64,000 bases of DNA from Paenibacillus radicis (ex Gao et al. 2016) (GTDB taxonomy: Bacteria; Bacillota; Bacilli; Paenibacillales; Paenibacillaceae), in NCBI RefSeq assembly GCF_014641555.1, contig NZ_BMHY01000002.1:62001-126000 (forward strand). The letters run 5' to 3'. A model generated the notes under the pieces. The model saw only the letters and a list, made by a program, of their open reading frames with translations. It did not search any database and had not been told where the DNA came from. Positions 16,054 through 25,305 of this stretch are shown one piece after another. The translations under genes and the position numbers were made by a program. The first letter of the stretch is position 1; each line of letters starts with the position of its first letter.

Positions 16054-16875
16054 GTGTCGGTGGGTTCGATATCGGTTGCATTAGGATTGTATTCGGTATA
16101 CAAGGAGTTTCAGAGAGACCTGGAGTCGACGCTGCGCAGAGTCAAGGCTATCGGCTATGATGGGGTGGAATTTTACGGCCCGTTCAGTCATGAACCGGAG
16201 AAGATTAAAGCTTTGCTGGAGGAAATCGGACTATTCAACTGTGGCTGGCATACGGAATGGAAATTGCTGCAGGCGGATACGATTGAAGCAACGCTGGATT
16301 ATCATGCCCGCGCGGGAACGACCCGTATTATTATCCCGGCCTTGGGCGGGCCTTGGGAAATCGGACATAAGCAGAGCGAGGATTGCGCGGAGGTGTGGGT
16401 ACAGTACGCAGCCCGCATCAACGAACTTGCGAAGCTGGCAGAAGAGCGGAATTTCAGCATCGGCTACCATACCCATGCGCATGAATTCGATACACATTTC
16501 GGAGAGTTGACACCGTGGTCGATTCTTAGCGAACATACCGATTCCGGCGTCATTCTAGAGCTGGATACGGGCAATTGCATCGAAGCGGAGGCCGATCCGG
16601 CTCAGGTTATTGCAGATCATCCGGGCAGAGTAGAGCTTGTGCATTGCAAGCCGTTCTCCGGCAAGCTTGGTCACGAGACCTTCATCGGCAGCGCTACGGA
16701 TGACAACGACTGGCCGGCTATTCTTGAGGCATGCGTCCGCTCGGGAACCGAGTGGCTGATCGTAGAGCATGAATCGGAGACTGAGTATCCTCAGTTCGAT
16801 GGCACGGAACGGTGTTATGCCGGAATGATGGAGCAGCTGAGCCGGCTTCAGGCGGCTCAAGACAGAGGAATTTAG
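16054..16875 (+). CDS. sugar phosphate isomerase/epimerase-family TIM-barrel protein
   Basis: A 273-residue protein of the AP-endonuclease-2/xylose-isomerase-like TIM-barrel family, which isomerises, epimerises or cleaves sugars with a divalent metal. Conserved pieces are GYDGVEFYG near residue 34, IGYHTHAHEF near 138 with metal-site His and Glu, ILELDTGNC near 168 and HCKPFS near 196. The start is probably GTG at 16054 with AAGGGAG upstream; a second GTG at 16060 is possible. It follows the ThuA-like gene by 19 bp. Some relatives act on 3-keto-glycosides, which would suit the neighbours. Confidence 0.85.
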   Translation: MSVGSISVALGLYSVYKEFQRDLESTLRRVKAIGYDGVEFYGPFSHEPEKIKALLEEIGLFNCGWHTEWKLLQADTIEATLDYHARAGTTRIIIPALGGPWEIGHKQSEDCAEVWVQYAARINELAKLAEERNFSIGYHTHAHEFDTHFGELTPWSILSEHTDSGVILELDTGNCIEAEADPAQVIADHPGRVELVHCKPFSGKLGHETFIGSATDDNDWPAILEACVRSGTEWLIVEHESETEYPQFDGTERCYAGMMEQLSRLQAAQDRGI

Positions 16876-16927
16876 CAGAGTATAGATGTGACATTTAGAG
16901 GCTAACAAGCCAGTGGGAGAGGTTACG

Positions 16928-17908
16928 GTGATACAGACAAATCAAGCGATCAGATTCACGGGCAAGCAGCAAGCGTCGCTTGTGCAGTGCGATTGGGATC
17001 CGTCGCCGCTTGCTGATGATGAAATTATAGGAAGAACGATCGTATCGCTCGTTTCGAACGGCTCGGAGATGGGCGCTTATAAGGACTATACCGGGGGAAT
17101 GAAGTATCCGGTGGAGACCGGCTATGCCGCTATTCTCGAGGTGCTTGAGGTCGGGAACGCGATTACGAATGTGAAAGCGGGCGAACGCGTTCTTGCGTTG
17201 TCCCCGCATCAGGCGTACAGCCGGGTCAAATTCAATGATTATATTCCCGTGCCGGAGGGAATGAAGCCGGAGCATGCCGTGATCGGCCGATTCCCGGCCG
17301 TCTCGATGACTTCCATGATTCATTCCAGAATCCGTCCTACGGAATCGGTTATGGTAACGGGACTTGGCATCGTGGGCCTTATGTGCGCTCAAGTCATGCA
17401 GCATTGCGGCTATGAGGTTTATGCCTTCGATCCGAACGAGGGCCGCAGGGAAACAGCCCGCTCTTGCGGATTGCGGCATGTCCATGCCTCGCCGGAAGAA
17501 GTGCCCGTATTGAAAGGAACCGCCGGTTTAGCGATAGACTGCTCAGGCAGGGAGGAAGCAGTGTATTCCTTGCTTGACAACCTGCGCAAGGGCGGTGAGC
17601 TGTATTTGGTCGGCGTGCCATGGTTCCGTTCGACGGACAAGTTTGCGCATGATTTGCTGCGGAGCATTTTCTACGGATACGTACAGGTTAATTCGGGCTG
17701 GGAATGGTCCCTTCCGCGACATTCTTCGGAGTTTCATCCCAACAGCAATAGCGGCAGCATCAGGAAAGCCATGGAATGGATTCGCGATGGGCTGATTCAG
17801 GTTGAGAACATTTATGACATTTATGCGCCAAGCGCATGTGGAGAAGTGTATGCGGGAATCGCCGACGGTACATTGACGAAACCCTGCGTTATTTTTGATT
17901 GGAGCTGA
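16928..17908 (+). CDS. MDR-family (zinc-type alcohol dehydrogenase-like) oxidoreductase
   Basis: A medium-chain dehydrogenase/reductase of about 326 residues that probably oxidises or reduces a sugar-like hydroxyl with NAD(P). The Rossmann motif GLGIVGLMCAQ lies near residue 145. The structural-zinc cysteine cluster of classical alcohol dehydrogenases is absent. The start is taken as GTG 16928 because GGGAGAGG lies 6 bases upstream; GTG 16913 is an alternative. It ends 4 bp before the VOC gene, so translation is coupled. In the pathway it may supply the keto intermediate used by the ThuA and TIM-barrel proteins; this is inference. Confidence 0.85.
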   Translation: MIQTNQAIRFTGKQQASLVQCDWDPSPLADDEIIGRTIVSLVSNGSEMGAYKDYTGGMKYPVETGYAAILEVLEVGNAITNVKAGERVLALSPHQAYSRVKFNDYIPVPEGMKPEHAVIGRFPAVSMTSMIHSRIRPTESVMVTGLGIVGLMCAQVMQHCGYEVYAFDPNEGRRETARSCGLRHVHASPEEVPVLKGTAGLAIDCSGREEAVYSLLDNLRKGGELYLVGVPWFRSTDKFAHDLLRSIFYGYVQVNSGWEWSLPRHSSEFHPNSNSGSIRKAMEWIRDGLIQVENIYDIYAPSACGEVYAGIADGTLTKPCVIFDWS

Positions 17909-17912
17909 GACG

Positions 17913-18323
17913 ATGTATACGACAACTAAAAAGCAGGGTATCCATCATGTTTGCTTAAAGACGAAGGATATAGAAAGTACAGTCAAGTTTTATATGGAAG
18001 GACTTGGCGCGCGCTTTGTTGTGGAATGGGGCAAGGACGGAGAAGAGGATCATGCGGTGCTGGTGGATCTGGGTGACGGGGACTTTCTGGAAATCTACGA
18101 AACGAAAAGGGAATTCGTCGATGGGATGTGGGAGCATCTGGCAGTGCGCACAGCGGATATAGAGGAATCGGTACGTCGGGCTGTGGCGGCGGGAGCAACG
18201 CCTCTTGGCGTTCCGCGCCATAGCAATATTCCAACCCGTTCGGGAGAAATCGTCAGCTTGAGCTTCTCCTATGTTCGCGCGCCCGGCGGCGAGCTCGTCG
18301 AGTTCATTCAGGATGACGCTTAA
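17913..18323 (+). CDS. VOC (glyoxalase/dioxygenase superfamily) protein, copy 2
   Basis: A 136-residue single-module VOC protein. GIHHVCLKTKD carries the first metal-ligand His, HAVLVDLGDGDFLEIYE the central strand, and APGGELVEFIQD the final Glu ligand. It is a paralogue of the VOC protein at 8798-9223, sharing most motif blocks in the same order. The ATG at 17913 lies just after the MDR stop, with GGAGCTGAG as ribosome site. Its place inside a sugar operon suggests epimerase- or isomerase-like work on a pathway intermediate, not methylglyoxal removal. Confidence 0.85.
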   Translation: MYTTTKKQGIHHVCLKTKDIESTVKFYMEGLGARFVVEWGKDGEEDHAVLVDLGDGDFLEIYETKREFVDGMWEHLAVRTADIEESVRRAVAAGATPLGVPRHSNIPTRSGEIVSLSFSYVRAPGGELVEFIQDDA

Positions 18324-18349
18324 TACAGGCGTTCGCAGGAGGAAACACC

Positions 18350-19306
18350 ATGGAGAAGTCTGTACTGGCTATTGATTTGGGAGGAACCAAAATCTTGATC
18401 GGAGAAGTTTCGCTAGGCGGCGAAGTGCTCGGAAGCAAGGTTTATGAATCAGAGGTTGTATCGCAAGAACAAGTGTTTGAGACGTTAACGGCAGCCCTCG
18501 AAGATTACATCAAGGAAGTGGGGCTGCAACGCGAAGCTGCGGCAATCGGTATCGGTGTAGTAGGACGGGTCAATACAAGCGAGGGTATCTGGTTTGAAAT
18601 CGATCCTTCCAGAAGCCGGCCGATGGAGCTCGCTCGGAGAATCGGCGAGCGATTCGCATTGCCGTGCACAATCGGCAACGATGTCTACTGCGCAACGCTT
18701 GCGGAGCAGGAATGGGGCTGCGGCACCTATTCGGACAATTTTATTTATATGAATATCGGCACGGGGATTGCTGCGCGTAGCGTAGTAAACGGCAAGCCGA
18801 TTATTGGCGGGCATTTCAATGCAGGCGAGGTTGGGCATCATGTCGTAGATAATAATAGCGATGTTCAATGCGTATGCGGAAGAAAGGGCTGCGTGGAGCC
18901 GCTCGCTTCCGGTCTCGGGATGCACAATCGGATCGTTGCGATGAAGCCGTCTTATACCGATTCGATCATTGTCATCCCCAGCGAAGGCCGGGTAGACGTT
19001 GCAGAGATTTTTGCAGGCTACGATCAAGGCGATCGGCTCTGCATAGAGGTTGTGGATACCGCTCTGCAGGCTGTAGCAGATACGATTATGAATATGGTCC
19101 GCTTCTCCGATCCGGACACTGTCGTGCTTGGCGGCGGCGTTGTTAGCGGGAGCTGGTTTGTGGATAAGCTGCAGTCCCGGCTGCAGGCGAAGACGATGCG
19201 TTTCGTTATTAACGGCGTGAAGAAATCAACGATCGACGAGGCCTTTATCGGATTGAAGGGTGCCTCAAGGCTCGCTATACGATCGATGACCATGCAGCAA
19301 GCTTAA
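18350..19306 (+). CDS. ROK-family sugar kinase
   Basis: A 318-residue ROK protein. AIDLGGTKILIG at the N-terminus is the ATP phosphate-binding motif, and CVCGRKGCVEPLASG near residue 180 is the ROK zinc-binding signature, preceded by the conserved GEVGHH. There is no N-terminal helix-turn-helix, so it is a kinase rather than a NagC/XylR-type repressor. It likely phosphorylates the monosaccharide released by the operon's hydrolase (a glucose- or N-acetylglucosamine-like hexose). It starts 26 bp after the VOC gene with an AGGAGG site. Confidence 0.9.
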   Translation: MEKSVLAIDLGGTKILIGEVSLGGEVLGSKVYESEVVSQEQVFETLTAALEDYIKEVGLQREAAAIGIGVVGRVNTSEGIWFEIDPSRSRPMELARRIGERFALPCTIGNDVYCATLAEQEWGCGTYSDNFIYMNIGTGIAARSVVNGKPIIGGHFNAGEVGHHVVDNNSDVQCVCGRKGCVEPLASGLGMHNRIVAMKPSYTDSIIVIPSEGRVDVAEIFAGYDQGDRLCIEVVDTALQAVADTIMNMVRFSDPDTVVLGGGVVSGSWFVDKLQSRLQAKTMRFVINGVKKSTIDEAFIGLKGASRLAIRSMTMQQA

Positions 19307-19328
19307 CAGGGGGAGGGATAACGAAATC

Positions 19329-21728
19329 ATGGCAACGAAAATAGCACGTGAGCTTGAACGGTCTAATCTGATTCACAGACCGCTCAAGGTGGATGAGAGC
19401 GCGTCATTGGAAGCAGACAGCTTGAAGAAGGAAGTGCTGGACAGGATAGTCATTCTCGATGGGGCTGCGGGGGGCGATTCCTGGACGCATCGCGGACTTG
19501 GGGCGTCAAGCGTGCTTGAAGGCGGGCTGTTGCAGCTGACTTCCCCGTTTGTCATGGATACATGGCCGGAGGGTTCGCCCAGTGACGGAGATTACAGTAC
19601 TTACGGGCATGTAGGCATCTATCGGACGTTCGAGCATGAAAACTGGGAGAGGTTCAACCGGATTTCCTTCGAAATTTTCCCGGACTGCAGCGGGATGTCC
19701 AACCCGCATGTTAGAGTCAAAATTAAAAATGACGGTACGATCAAAATCCCTGATATTTATAATCGGGAAGGGTCCAATGTGATCAATTTGAAAAATCGTC
19801 AGTGGAATGCATGCTCGATGGAAATTCCAGACCTGCCCCGGGACGGGATTACCGAGCTTGAGTTTGGCTACGATATGTACGGCAAAGACCGTGCGAGCGG
19901 CGATACGATGAAATATCTCATTCGCAACGTTTATCTGGAAAGAGTTGCCTACCCGAATATTTCGAAAGGATGGCAGCCGAGAAGTAAGGATATCATTTTT
20001 TCTCACAACGGCTACAGCGTGGACCAACCTAAAACGATGATTTTGGCGGAGCAGCAGACTTCGGCTTTCACCGTTATCGAGCTCGAGACGGGAGAGGTGA
20101 AGTTCACCGGTCCAGTTAAACATATAAGCACCTCTATCGGCAGCTTCTCCGTCGTGGACTTTTCCGCATGTAAGGAGAAAGGGAAGTATATTGTCCGGGT
20201 GGGGGAGCTGCTGACAAAACCTTTCGAGATTGGCGGAGCGGCGGACCGATGGGAAGATTCGATCTGGAAATCGATCAATTTTATCTATTGCGAGCGCTGC
20301 GGCTGTCCGGTACACGGCATTCACGGCAGCTGCCATGACGATATTCTTGCCCGGCATAACGGCGGCACGATCATTTTCAACGGCGGATGGCACGACGCGG
20401 GCGATGTATCCCAGCAGTTGGTGCAAACGGCAGAGGTGGCAAGCGCCCTCTACGAGATTGCCCATCAGGTGAAGGAGAGCAACTATCCGCTGTACCTTCG
20501 TCTTGTCGAAGAGGGAGAATGGGGAGTGGACTTCATTCTGAAAACCCGTTTCGGCGACGGCTACCGGGCTACAAGCGCAGGGATCCGAATCTGGTCAGAC
20601 GGCATCATGGGCAATATGGACGATATGACGGCCCGCGTACACAACAACCCGTATGAAAACTTCATCCTCTCCGGCATCGAAGCGCAGATTGCTTTGTTCA
20701 TGGAGGATGGGGACCAGCTTCGGGATAAATTAACGGCCTGTGCGGTCCAAGACTTTAACTATGCGGTGGAGCAATTCGAGCTTAAAGGCTTCGCGCCGAA
20801 GCCAATCTTCTGGGAGCATACCTACATGAGCTCGGAAAGCTTGTTCATGGCCACGGCTTCCTGGTCGGCATCGCTCCAATACCGGCTGACGGGCGAAGCT
20901 TCCTATGCTGGCAAGGCTGTCGAATATTTGGACTATGTAATTGATTCGCAAGAGCTTGCCGGCATTCGAACCGACGACGGCCAGACCGTAGCCGGCTTCT
21001 TCTACCGGACGCCGGAGAAGAAGGTTGTTCAGCATTTCAATCACCAGGCTAGAGAGCATCTATATTTGCAGGCTTTCGACGAAATTCTGAAGACGCAGCC
21101 CGGGCATGCCAAGCGCGACGGCTGGGTGGAATCCGTACGAAGCTACGGGGAATATGTCAAGTTTCTGACCGCCTTTACCGCGCCGTATCCTATGCTTTCA
21201 AGCGGCATTTACCGCGTGGACGAGAACGAAGACAGCGAAAGCTTCGCGCTCCAGCATTTGCTGGTCGGAGAAGAAGCGAAAGCGTGGTATACGGAGCAAT
21301 TGAAGCGGGGCGTCCCTCTGAACGACGACTATTACTTGAAGCGGTTTCCGGTCTGGTTCTCGTTCAAGGGAAATACAGCGATCGTTCTGTCTACGGGCAA
21401 GGCCGCGTCATTGGCGGGCATGCTGCTTGAGGATCGGGAGCTGATCTCGATTGCGGAAAGTCAGCTGCAGTGGGTAGTAGGCAAGAATCCGTTCGGTCAA
21501 TCGCTGATGTACGGCGAGGGCTATAACTTCGCCCAGCAGTACAGCGTGCTTAGCGGAGAAATCGTAGGCGAAATTCCGGTAGGCGTACAAACCTTCGAGA
21601 ACGAGGATATTCCGTACTGGCCGCAAATGAACAATGCCACCTACAAGGAAGTATGGGTTGGTCTTGCGGGCAAATGGCTGTCACTGCTCTCCGACTTGTA
21701 TGCTTATGACAAGCGGAACGAGGCTTGA
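19329..21728 (+). CDS. intracellular glycoside hydrolase family 9-like enzyme
   Basis: A 799-residue protein with an N-terminal jelly-roll-like part (about 45-215), an Ig-like CelD_N module (about 222-300) and a GH9-type (alpha/alpha)6 catalytic region (about 315-795). Catalytic features are GGWHDAGD near residue 355, with the two Asp of the GH9 nucleophile/base site, GKNPFGQSLMYGEG near 718 and ATYKEVWVGLAG near 770 with the proposed acid Glu. No signal peptide is visible, unlike secreted cellulases, so it should act on an imported oligosaccharide. It is the last gene of the LacI-controlled operon and is followed by a strong terminator. The actual sugar linkage is unknown. Confidence 0.82.
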   Translation: MATKIARELERSNLIHRPLKVDESASLEADSLKKEVLDRIVILDGAAGGDSWTHRGLGASSVLEGGLLQLTSPFVMDTWPEGSPSDGDYSTYGHVGIYRTFEHENWERFNRISFEIFPDCSGMSNPHVRVKIKNDGTIKIPDIYNREGSNVINLKNRQWNACSMEIPDLPRDGITELEFGYDMYGKDRASGDTMKYLIRNVYLERVAYPNISKGWQPRSKDIIFSHNGYSVDQPKTMILAEQQTSAFTVIELETGEVKFTGPVKHISTSIGSFSVVDFSACKEKGKYIVRVGELLTKPFEIGGAADRWEDSIWKSINFIYCERCGCPVHGIHGSCHDDILARHNGGTIIFNGGWHDAGDVSQQLVQTAEVASALYEIAHQVKESNYPLYLRLVEEGEWGVDFILKTRFGDGYRATSAGIRIWSDGIMGNMDDMTARVHNNPYENFILSGIEAQIALFMEDGDQLRDKLTACAVQDFNYAVEQFELKGFAPKPIFWEHTYMSSESLFMATASWSASLQYRLTGEASYAGKAVEYLDYVIDSQELAGIRTDDGQTVAGFFYRTPEKKVVQHFNHQAREHLYLQAFDEILKTQPGHAKRDGWVESVRSYGEYVKFLTAFTAPYPMLSSGIYRVDENEDSESFALQHLLVGEEAKAWYTEQLKRGVPLNDDYYLKRFPVWFSFKGNTAIVLSTGKAASLAGMLLEDRELISIAESQLQWVVGKNPFGQSLMYGEGYNFAQQYSVLSGEIVGEIPVGVQTFENEDIPYWPQMNNATYKEVWVGLAGKWLSLLSDLYAYDKRNEA

Positions 21729-21817
21729 GCAGCACCATAACGCGACTGACTTAGCGAATCTATACCCAGATGTGCTCGAGTGCGGGAACAAATGCACCGA
21801 ACCTTCTAATAGAAAAT

Positions 21818-21894
21818 GCCATTGATTTCAAAAGGGAAGCAAGTTTGGCGGCTTAATCCTTTTGAAATTCAATGGCTTTTATTTTTGTTTTTTT
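21818..21894 (+). terminator. rho-independent terminator of the sugar operon
   Basis: An 18-bp stem (left arm GCCATTGATTTCAAAAGG, right arm with one bulged T) encloses a 22-base loop and is followed by TTTTATTTTTG and a run of T. The rest of 21895-22137 holds only a possible TATAAT at 22033. Confidence 0.9.
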
Positions 21895-22137
21895 GAAATG
21901 GCTATCAGCTCCGGCATAAGCCTATTTATGCTCGAACATTCCTTCAGAGAAGCATCCAGCGATAGTAACCTAATCAGAACCTTCAAGAAAGTGTTATTAT
22001 CTTTTGAGGAAGATGGATGAAATTATAAACGATATAATGAGATAAACTAAAAGTCACAAAAAGGATAAAAAATGGGAGGAAGCAGTGATTCTGCCGACAA
22101 AATAAATTAAAGTTAACAGGGAGGAGATCTGTTAGTC

Positions 22138-23133
22138 ATGAAAGCTATAGTTATCGATGCATATAAAAGGCCGCTACGTTTCGCAGAATTACAGCTGCCT
22201 GAGCTTGGCGAGCATGACGTTCGTGTTGAAATCTATGCAGCAAGCTTAAATCCGATTGATTACAAGCTGAGAGATGGACTGCTGAGACTGATACAAAAAT
22301 ATGATTTTCCATTAATACTGGGACATGATTTGGCTGGTATTGTTACTGCAATAGGATCTAAAGTTAGTAAATTCAGCGTTGGCGATGAAGTATACGGCAG
22401 ACCTCGCGGAAGCCGGATCGGAACGTTGGCGGAATATATTTCGGTTCATGAGGACGATATTTCGTTGAAGCCTCAGAATGTAAGCTTTGAAGAAGCGGCT
22501 TCGATTCCGTTGATTGGGCTGACGACCTTTCAAGCTTTTACAGGAGTCATGGCGCTCCAAAAGGATCAAAAAATACTGATTCACGCGGGAGCGGGCGGCA
22601 TCGGTACGTTTGCGATTCAATTGGCGAAAGCAATGGGGGCTTATGTGGCCACGACAACTAGCGAGAATGGCTATGATTTGGTAAAGCGACTGGGCGCTGA
22701 TCTTATTATTAATTATAAACAGCAACCGTTTGAAAATATCATTCAAGACTATGATGCGGTGTATGACACGTTAGGCGGAGACGTCTTGAAGAAATCTTTT
22801 ACCGTATTAAAGCCTCATGGCAAGCTAGTCTCGATTGCAGGGCTGCCTGGCGGCAATTTTGCGAGAGAAGCGGGGCTAGGTCCTCTGAAAACAGCGCTAT
22901 TTTCCATCGTTGGCAGAAGGATGACTGCATTAGCGGCAAAAAATAATGTCGATTATGACTACCATTATATGAAGCCGAGCGGGTTGGATCTGTCCTCTAT
23001 TAAACAGTTGATTGAAGCTAATCAAATCAAACCTGTCATCGATAAAATCTTTGATTTTCAGGATACGGCAAAGGCGTTTGCCTATTTGGAGACTGGCCGA
23101 GCTAAAGGGAAAGTTGTAGTGAGCGTGAAGTAA
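22138..23133 (+). CDS. NADP-dependent MDR oxidoreductase (quinone reductase-like)
   Basis: A 331-residue zinc-independent medium-chain reductase of the quinone-oxidoreductase type. The N-terminal GroES-like part carries GHDLAGIV near residue 62, and the Rossmann motif is GAGGIGTFAIQLAK near 150. Such enzymes reduce quinones or alpha,beta-unsaturated carbonyls with NADPH in the cytoplasm. The ATG at 22138 has AGGGAGGAG upstream. The PIN-domain gene follows on the same strand 30 bp later, so they may share a transcript, though no functional link is obvious. Confidence 0.88.
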   Translation: MKAIVIDAYKRPLRFAELQLPELGEHDVRVEIYAASLNPIDYKLRDGLLRLIQKYDFPLILGHDLAGIVTAIGSKVSKFSVGDEVYGRPRGSRIGTLAEYISVHEDDISLKPQNVSFEEAASIPLIGLTTFQAFTGVMALQKDQKILIHAGAGGIGTFAIQLAKAMGAYVATTTSENGYDLVKRLGADLIINYKQQPFENIIQDYDAVYDTLGGDVLKKSFTVLKPHGKLVSIAGLPGGNFAREAGLGPLKTALFSIVGRRMTALAAKNNVDYDYHYMKPSGLDLSSIKQLIEANQIKPVIDKIFDFQDTAKAFAYLETGRAKGKVVVSVK

Positions 23134-23163
23134 GGCAATGTAAATGGAATAGGAGTGCGGGTT

Positions 23164-24282
23164 GTGTACGTAATATTAGACTCGAATATTTTATTGCAGG
23201 ATTTGGAGCTGAATAATGAGCAGTTGAAAAAATTAGTTTGGTTTATGGATCTTATGGGCTTAAAGATTGCGATAACCCAAATTACACTCGATGAATGCTT
23301 TGGTAATTTCAAAATTAATAGCAACAGAGAAATTAATGAAGTTATTTCAGCCTATAAGAAATCCCGGAACCTCTATTATAACAAGGATAGGAAAAAGTCT
23401 ATTCAAACCATCGAGGAGGGACTTAGATTAGACGCGAATGCAAGGCATCAATTGTATCAACAAAATATGCATGAATTTATAGCTAATCATAACATTGAAA
23501 TTATTGATTACCCGAGTGTTGCCCATGAAAGCATAATACATAGGATTTATGATCGGAAATTTCCTTTTAAAGACGAGAGCTGCAAGGAAAAAGGGTACAA
23601 AGATTATTTAATCATTGAAGCCATTAAGCAATGGATCTCGAATCGGAACATTCAAAAAGTCATCTTTGTTACTAATAATTTGAAAGACTTTGTCGAAACG
23701 AAAGGCAAGAATTCTCTGCATAAGGATTATGCATGCGAAGAAATTGAAGTATTTTCAAACATCAATGAAGTGTTTGACGAGCATATCGATAAGATTACAT
23801 TTCAGCGAGAAGGCTCTGATTTGAAATTCGACGGCCAGCTATATTCAACTAAGCTGCTTAATTATATTAGAAATAGCGAAGTTGCTCAGTGGGAGCTGCT
23901 GACGGATAGCATTTTGAGTGATATTACTTATGACAAGATTAATTTAATAAAAGTGGAAAAACTCGAAATCTCAGAAACTGATAATATATTTTTCATTGAA
24001 GGAAGCTTTAAATTTGAGCTGTCTATTGAGCTCCAACTTGGTGGTTTCACTTTAAATCTGTTAAATCAGCTAAGGGGAAAAGTAAATCAAGTTTTAGAAG
24101 AGAAGGGAATCACTTTTAGTGATGATCTGTGGTTAGAGAATGAACACAGTTTGAAAGTGAAACTGAATGTGACAGCTTCAACTCAGCATTTGGTCAATAA
24201 AGAAGAAGATTTTAAGATTGATTGGTTTTACGACATGGAAAAGGGATTTATATCTGTCTATGATAGTAAGGTTTTGGAGTGA
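23164..24282 (+). CDS. PIN-domain (DUF4935-like) protein
   Basis: A protein of about 372 residues with an N-terminal PIN-like nuclease domain: VILDSNILLQD near the start gives the first acidic residue, ITLDECF the second, and GYKDYLIIEAI with VIFVTNNLKDF near 150-180 the rest of the acidic site. The layout matches DUF4935 proteins, PIN-domain proteins seen near defence and RNA-processing genes. The C-terminal ~180 residues have no recognised family. The GTG at 23164 is preferred because AGGAG lies nine bases upstream; a GTG at 23155 is the alternative. No antitoxin gene is adjacent, so a toxin-antitoxin role is not supported. Confidence 0.75.
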   Translation: MYVILDSNILLQDLELNNEQLKKLVWFMDLMGLKIAITQITLDECFGNFKINSNREINEVISAYKKSRNLYYNKDRKKSIQTIEEGLRLDANARHQLYQQNMHEFIANHNIEIIDYPSVAHESIIHRIYDRKFPFKDESCKEKGYKDYLIIEAIKQWISNRNIQKVIFVTNNLKDFVETKGKNSLHKDYACEEIEVFSNINEVFDEHIDKITFQREGSDLKFDGQLYSTKLLNYIRNSEVAQWELLTDSILSDITYDKINLIKVEKLEISETDNIFFIEGSFKFELSIELQLGGFTLNLLNQLRGKVNQVLEEKGITFSDDLWLENEHSLKVKLNVTASTQHLVNKEEDFKIDWFYDMEKGFISVYDSKVLE

Positions 24283-24318
24283 TAGGAAGAATTGACGGGG
24301 GATGATCAATCAATTTGT

Positions 24319-24361
24319 CCGCGAAGTGCTCTTAGTGCTAAGTGCTAAGGGGGCTTCGCGG
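24319..24361. terminator. hairpin between convergent genes
   Basis: CCGCGAAG pairs with CTTCGCGG, with further pairing of CTTAG and CTAAG inside. It lies between the convergent PIN and response-regulator genes. No T run follows, so termination strength is uncertain. Confidence 0.5.
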
Positions 24362-24444
24362 TTCACGGATGCCATGTGGCCGGATTTCAACGAACAACTC
24401 AGTCGATTCTGGATTATCAGCAGCGGAAGATGAGGGCGTAGGCC

Positions 24445-25155
24445 TCAAGACGTTGCCGCGCCATAAGGATTAAACTTGTATCCTAGCCGATTCACGGTAA
24501 TGATATAAACAGGTTTTCCCGGATTGCTCTCTATTTTTTTGCGAAGATTGTGAATGTGGACTTTGACGGTTTCCTTAGCATAATTGATTTCGTCTTTCCA
24601 CACGAGGCGATACAACTGTTCGGGATCAAAGACTTGATTGGGCTGTTTAGCGAATGCAATGAGCAGTTGCAGTTCTTTGGCCAATAAATCTACAGGCTGC
24701 TGACGTAGCATGACCGTTTTGCGTTCCAGATTGATCTGCAGTCCGGGGAAATTCAAAATTTGAGCGGTTTTATCGCTTTCTTCAAGCAAAGCACTCCAAC
24801 GCAGATTAGCTTTGACGCGCAGAACAAGGTCTAGCGGATCGAACGGCTTAACAATGCAGTCGTCTCCGCCTACTTGCAAAGATTTTACTTTGTCTTCATC
24901 CTGCTTGGTACCGGTAATGAACAAAATGGGGCGGTGGTATTGATTCCGGATATGCTTGCAAAATTCAATCCCATCCATATCTGGCATCATGATATCCAAT
25001 AAAATGAGATCGGGTTCCTCGAGCTCCAAGTGAGCAAGCGCTTCTTTGGCATTGAGCGCATTGCGGACGACGTAGCCTTCCCGAACCAAGAATGCGGTTA
25101 CAAGCTTCTGGAAATTTGGATGATCATCAACAACCATAATGACTTTCGAGTCCAT
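24445..25155 (-). CDS. OmpR-type response regulator of the S-layer-adjacent two-component system
   Basis: A 236-residue regulator. The receiver domain shows the acidic pair VVDDHP, the phospho-acceptor Asp in LILLDIMMPDMDG and Lys in IVKPFD. The C-terminal winged helix ends in VNRLGYKFNPYG. The ATG at 25155 (MDSKVIMVVDD) is chosen because AAGGGG lies upstream; the frame is open to 25191. It is the second gene of an operon with the histidine kinase at 25306-27282 (150-bp gap) and is divergent from the giant SLH protein gene, a plausible target. Confidence 0.92.
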   Translation of the reverse strand: MDSKVIMVVDDHPNFQKLVTAFLVREGYVVRNALNAKEALAHLELEEPDLILLDIMMPDMDGIEFCKHIRNQYHRPILFITGTKQDEDKVKSLQVGGDDCIVKPFDPLDLVLRVKANLRWSALLEESDKTAQILNFPGLQINLERKTVMLRQQPVDLLAKELQLLIAFAKQPNQVFDPEQLYRLVWKDEINYAKETVKVHIHNLRKKIESNPGKPVYIITVNRLGYKFNPYGAATS

Positions 25156-25305
25156 CGTATACCAACCCCTTAATTTGACAAAAAGCTGCACAATTCGTTT
25201 TATTTTAGCATTTTAATAGCGGTTTATTCAATCAAAAAGATGACCCCAGCCGATAGAATGACCCCCATCTGTCTTGCCATACATACCGAACCACGTGCTT
25301 ATTTC

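Noticed and set aside
19506..20465. 319-residue open frame on the minus strand inside the GH9 gene
   Set aside because: Shadow of a GC-rich coding region; no ribosome site, no recognisable motif, and the plus-strand gene is certain.
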